DNA of 6,260 nt from positions 1 through 6,260 of the forward strand of contig JALWVW010000128.1 of NCBI GenBank assembly GCA_027079365.1. The letters run 5' to 3'. The position numbers were made by a program, and so were the translations under genes. Of this stretch, positions 5,444-6,260 are shown one piece after another. Each line of letters opens with the position of its first letter. The first letter of the stretch is position 1. Below the pieces are notes generated by a model. The model was not told where the DNA came from. It made no database searches and was given only the letters and a program-made list of their open reading frames with translations. This DNA comes from Campylobacteraceae bacterium (lineage in GTDB: Bacteria; Campylobacterota; Campylobacteria; Campylobacterales; Sulfurovaceae).

Positions 5444-5449
5444 TATAAT
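5444..5449 (+). promoter_or_regulatory. -10 box (TATAAT) predicting a leaderless azlC mRNA
   Basis: A perfect TATAAT lies exactly 6 bases before the azlC ATG, so transcription should begin at the A of the start codon. The nearest AGGA-like sequence (5439-5443) is 12 bases from ATG, upstream of the predicted start, and overlaps the -10 region. A TTGACA at 5430-5435 is only 8 bases from the box and so is not a working -35. Confidence 0.55.
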
Positions 5450-5455
5450 CCCGAC

Positions 5456-6154
5456 ATGAAATATAGACAAGAGATCAACACTGCTTTTAAAAACTCCATC
5501 CCTGTGATGATGGGCTATCTAGTACTGGGCTTCGCCTTTGGACTGCTCATGGTAAGCTACCAGTATGCTTGGTACTGGACAGCGCTGATGAGTATTTTTA
5601 TCTATGCAGGTGCCTTGCAGTTTGCCGCAGTGGGTTTCTTCTCCGCCAAACTTGGGTTGATTGATATTGCTATTGCCAGCTTTTTTATCAATATTCGTCA
5701 ATCTTTCTACGGGCTCTCCATGCTCAAAAAGTATGCCCATACCAAATGGGCAAAGCCCTACCTCATCCACACACTCACTGATGAGACCTATGCTGTACTG
5801 ACCAGCATAAAGACCGATCCTAAACTCTCTCAAAAACACTATGCACTCTTTCTCTCTGCATTCAACCAGAGCTATTGGGTAATCGGTTCTATCGCGGGTG
5901 CATTATTTGGTGCTGCAGTGCACTTTGACACCAGAGGGGTGGCTTTTTCTCTGACTGCGCTCTTTGTAGTACTCACTATCGAGCAGTATAAGGCTCAGCA
6001 CAACGCCACCCCTTTCATCATCGGTGCCATAGCATCCGTAACTGCCCTGATGCTTCTTGGGAGCAATATGCTGCTGGGCGCCATACTCCTCTCACTAGCG
6101 ATCCTCTTTGGACTCAGGTCACAGATAGAGCGAGGAGCACAGCATGGAGCATAA
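5456..6154 (+). CDS. azlC: AzlC-family branched-chain amino-acid exporter subunit
   Basis: This gene encodes 232 residues, a full-length AzlC/YgaZ-type inner-membrane protein. AzlC is the large subunit of a two-part exporter (AzlCD in Bacillus, YgaZH in E. coli) that expels branched-chain amino acids and analogues. Family motifs are PVMMGYLVLGFAFGLLM near 16-32, YAGALQFAAVGFF at 50-62, NIRQSFYGLSM at 79-89, HTLTDETYAVL at 105-115 and FNQSYWVIGSIAGALFG at 136-152. Several hydrophobic helices follow, ending in GSNMLLGAILLSLAILFGL. The ATG at 5456 has no normally spaced ribosome-binding site, which fits a leaderless message from the promoter at 5444. The stop overlaps the start of azlD by 11 bases, so both products are likely made together. 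It is divergent from the zinc-ribbon gene; the predicted transcription starts are about 51 bp apart. Confidence 0.93.
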   Translation: MKYRQEINTAFKNSIPVMMGYLVLGFAFGLLMVSYQYAWYWTALMSIFIYAGALQFAAVGFFSAKLGLIDIAIASFFINIRQSFYGLSMLKKYAHTKWAKPYLIHTLTDETYAVLTSIKTDPKLSQKHYALFLSAFNQSYWVIGSIAGALFGAAVHFDTRGVAFSLTALFVVLTIEQYKAQHNATPFIIGAIASVTALMLLGSNMLLGAILLSLAILFGLRSQIERGAQHGA

Positions 6155-6260
6155 CTATCTCCTCTCTGCTATTCTTGTCATGGTGGCGGTCAATTACCTT
6201 ACCCGGGCGTTGCCCTTTCTTTTTTTCAGAAACAGCACAACACCTGCCTCGATCCTCTTT
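6144..6260 (+). CDS. azlD: AzlD-family exporter subunit, cut by the window edge
   Basis: Only the first 39 residues are inside the window. They begin MEHNYLLSAILVMVAVNYLT and contain the AzlD hallmark NYLTRALPFLFF at 17-28, followed by a polar turn and the start of another hydrophobic segment. AzlD is the small membrane subunit (about 100 residues) that works with AzlC. The ATG at 6144 has AGGAG (6133-6137) 6 bases upstream, placed inside the end of azlC, and the two reading frames overlap by 11 bases. This arrangement is usual for azlCD pairs. The 3' end is outside the window. Confidence 0.88.
   Translation, partial: MEHNYLLSAILVMVAVNYLTRALPFLFFRNSTTPASILF

Noticed and set aside
5381..5470. 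Upstream in-frame ATGs at 5470 and 5413 for the zinc-ribbon protein
   Set aside because: The TATAAT promoter at 5412-5417 puts transcription start downstream of both, and the 30-residue extension lies over the azlC promoter. ATG 5380 has a good ribosome-binding site.

Overview
This window looks like chromosomal DNA of a mesophilic Campylobacterota bacterium of the Sulfurovum/Sulfurimonas type. That is an inference from three things: glyA is followed directly by a DUF1882-type gene, a pairing I know from Campylobacter and Helicobacter; the genes are short and tightly packed; and promoters show a clear -10 box (TATAAT/TATACT) with no good -35 box. I see no tRNA, rRNA, CRISPR, insertion sequence or phage gene.

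Layout, left to right. A small single-span membrane protein (minus strand, 17-223) has a hairpin over its stop codon. It is divergent from a lipoprotein with a predicted polysaccharide-lyase-like jelly-roll fold (319-1236), which is followed 20 bases later by a LysE/RhtB-family amino-acid exporter (1257-1883). Next come glyA (2012-3262), with its own promoter and a 15-base palindrome abutting the -10 box, and a DUF1882 gene that is intact only if translation starts at an ATC codon (3274-3777). Convergent to these, on the minus strand, are a stand-alone secreted protein with two PilJ/NarX-type sensor boxes (3782-4561), a possible 53-residue small ORF (4594-4755) and a protein with three zinc ribbons (4739-5380). 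Divergent from the zinc-ribbon gene is azlC (5456-6154), which overlaps the start of azlD (6144 to the window edge).

How the genes fit together. LysE/RhtB, GlyA and AzlCD share an amino-acid theme (two export systems around serine/glycine and one-carbon metabolism), but they sit in separate transcription units, so a joint function is only a suggestion. The lipoprotein and the PilJ-like protein act outside the cytoplasm.

The most notable observations are the ATC start of the DUF1882 gene, which would make start-codon-based gene calling truncate the protein to its last 96 residues; two genes whose -10 box lies exactly 6 bases before ATG, predicting leaderless mRNAs; the small ORF or frameshifted tail behind the zinc-ribbon gene; and the free-standing double PilJ-box protein. 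I see no convincing new multi-gene defence or mobile system here.
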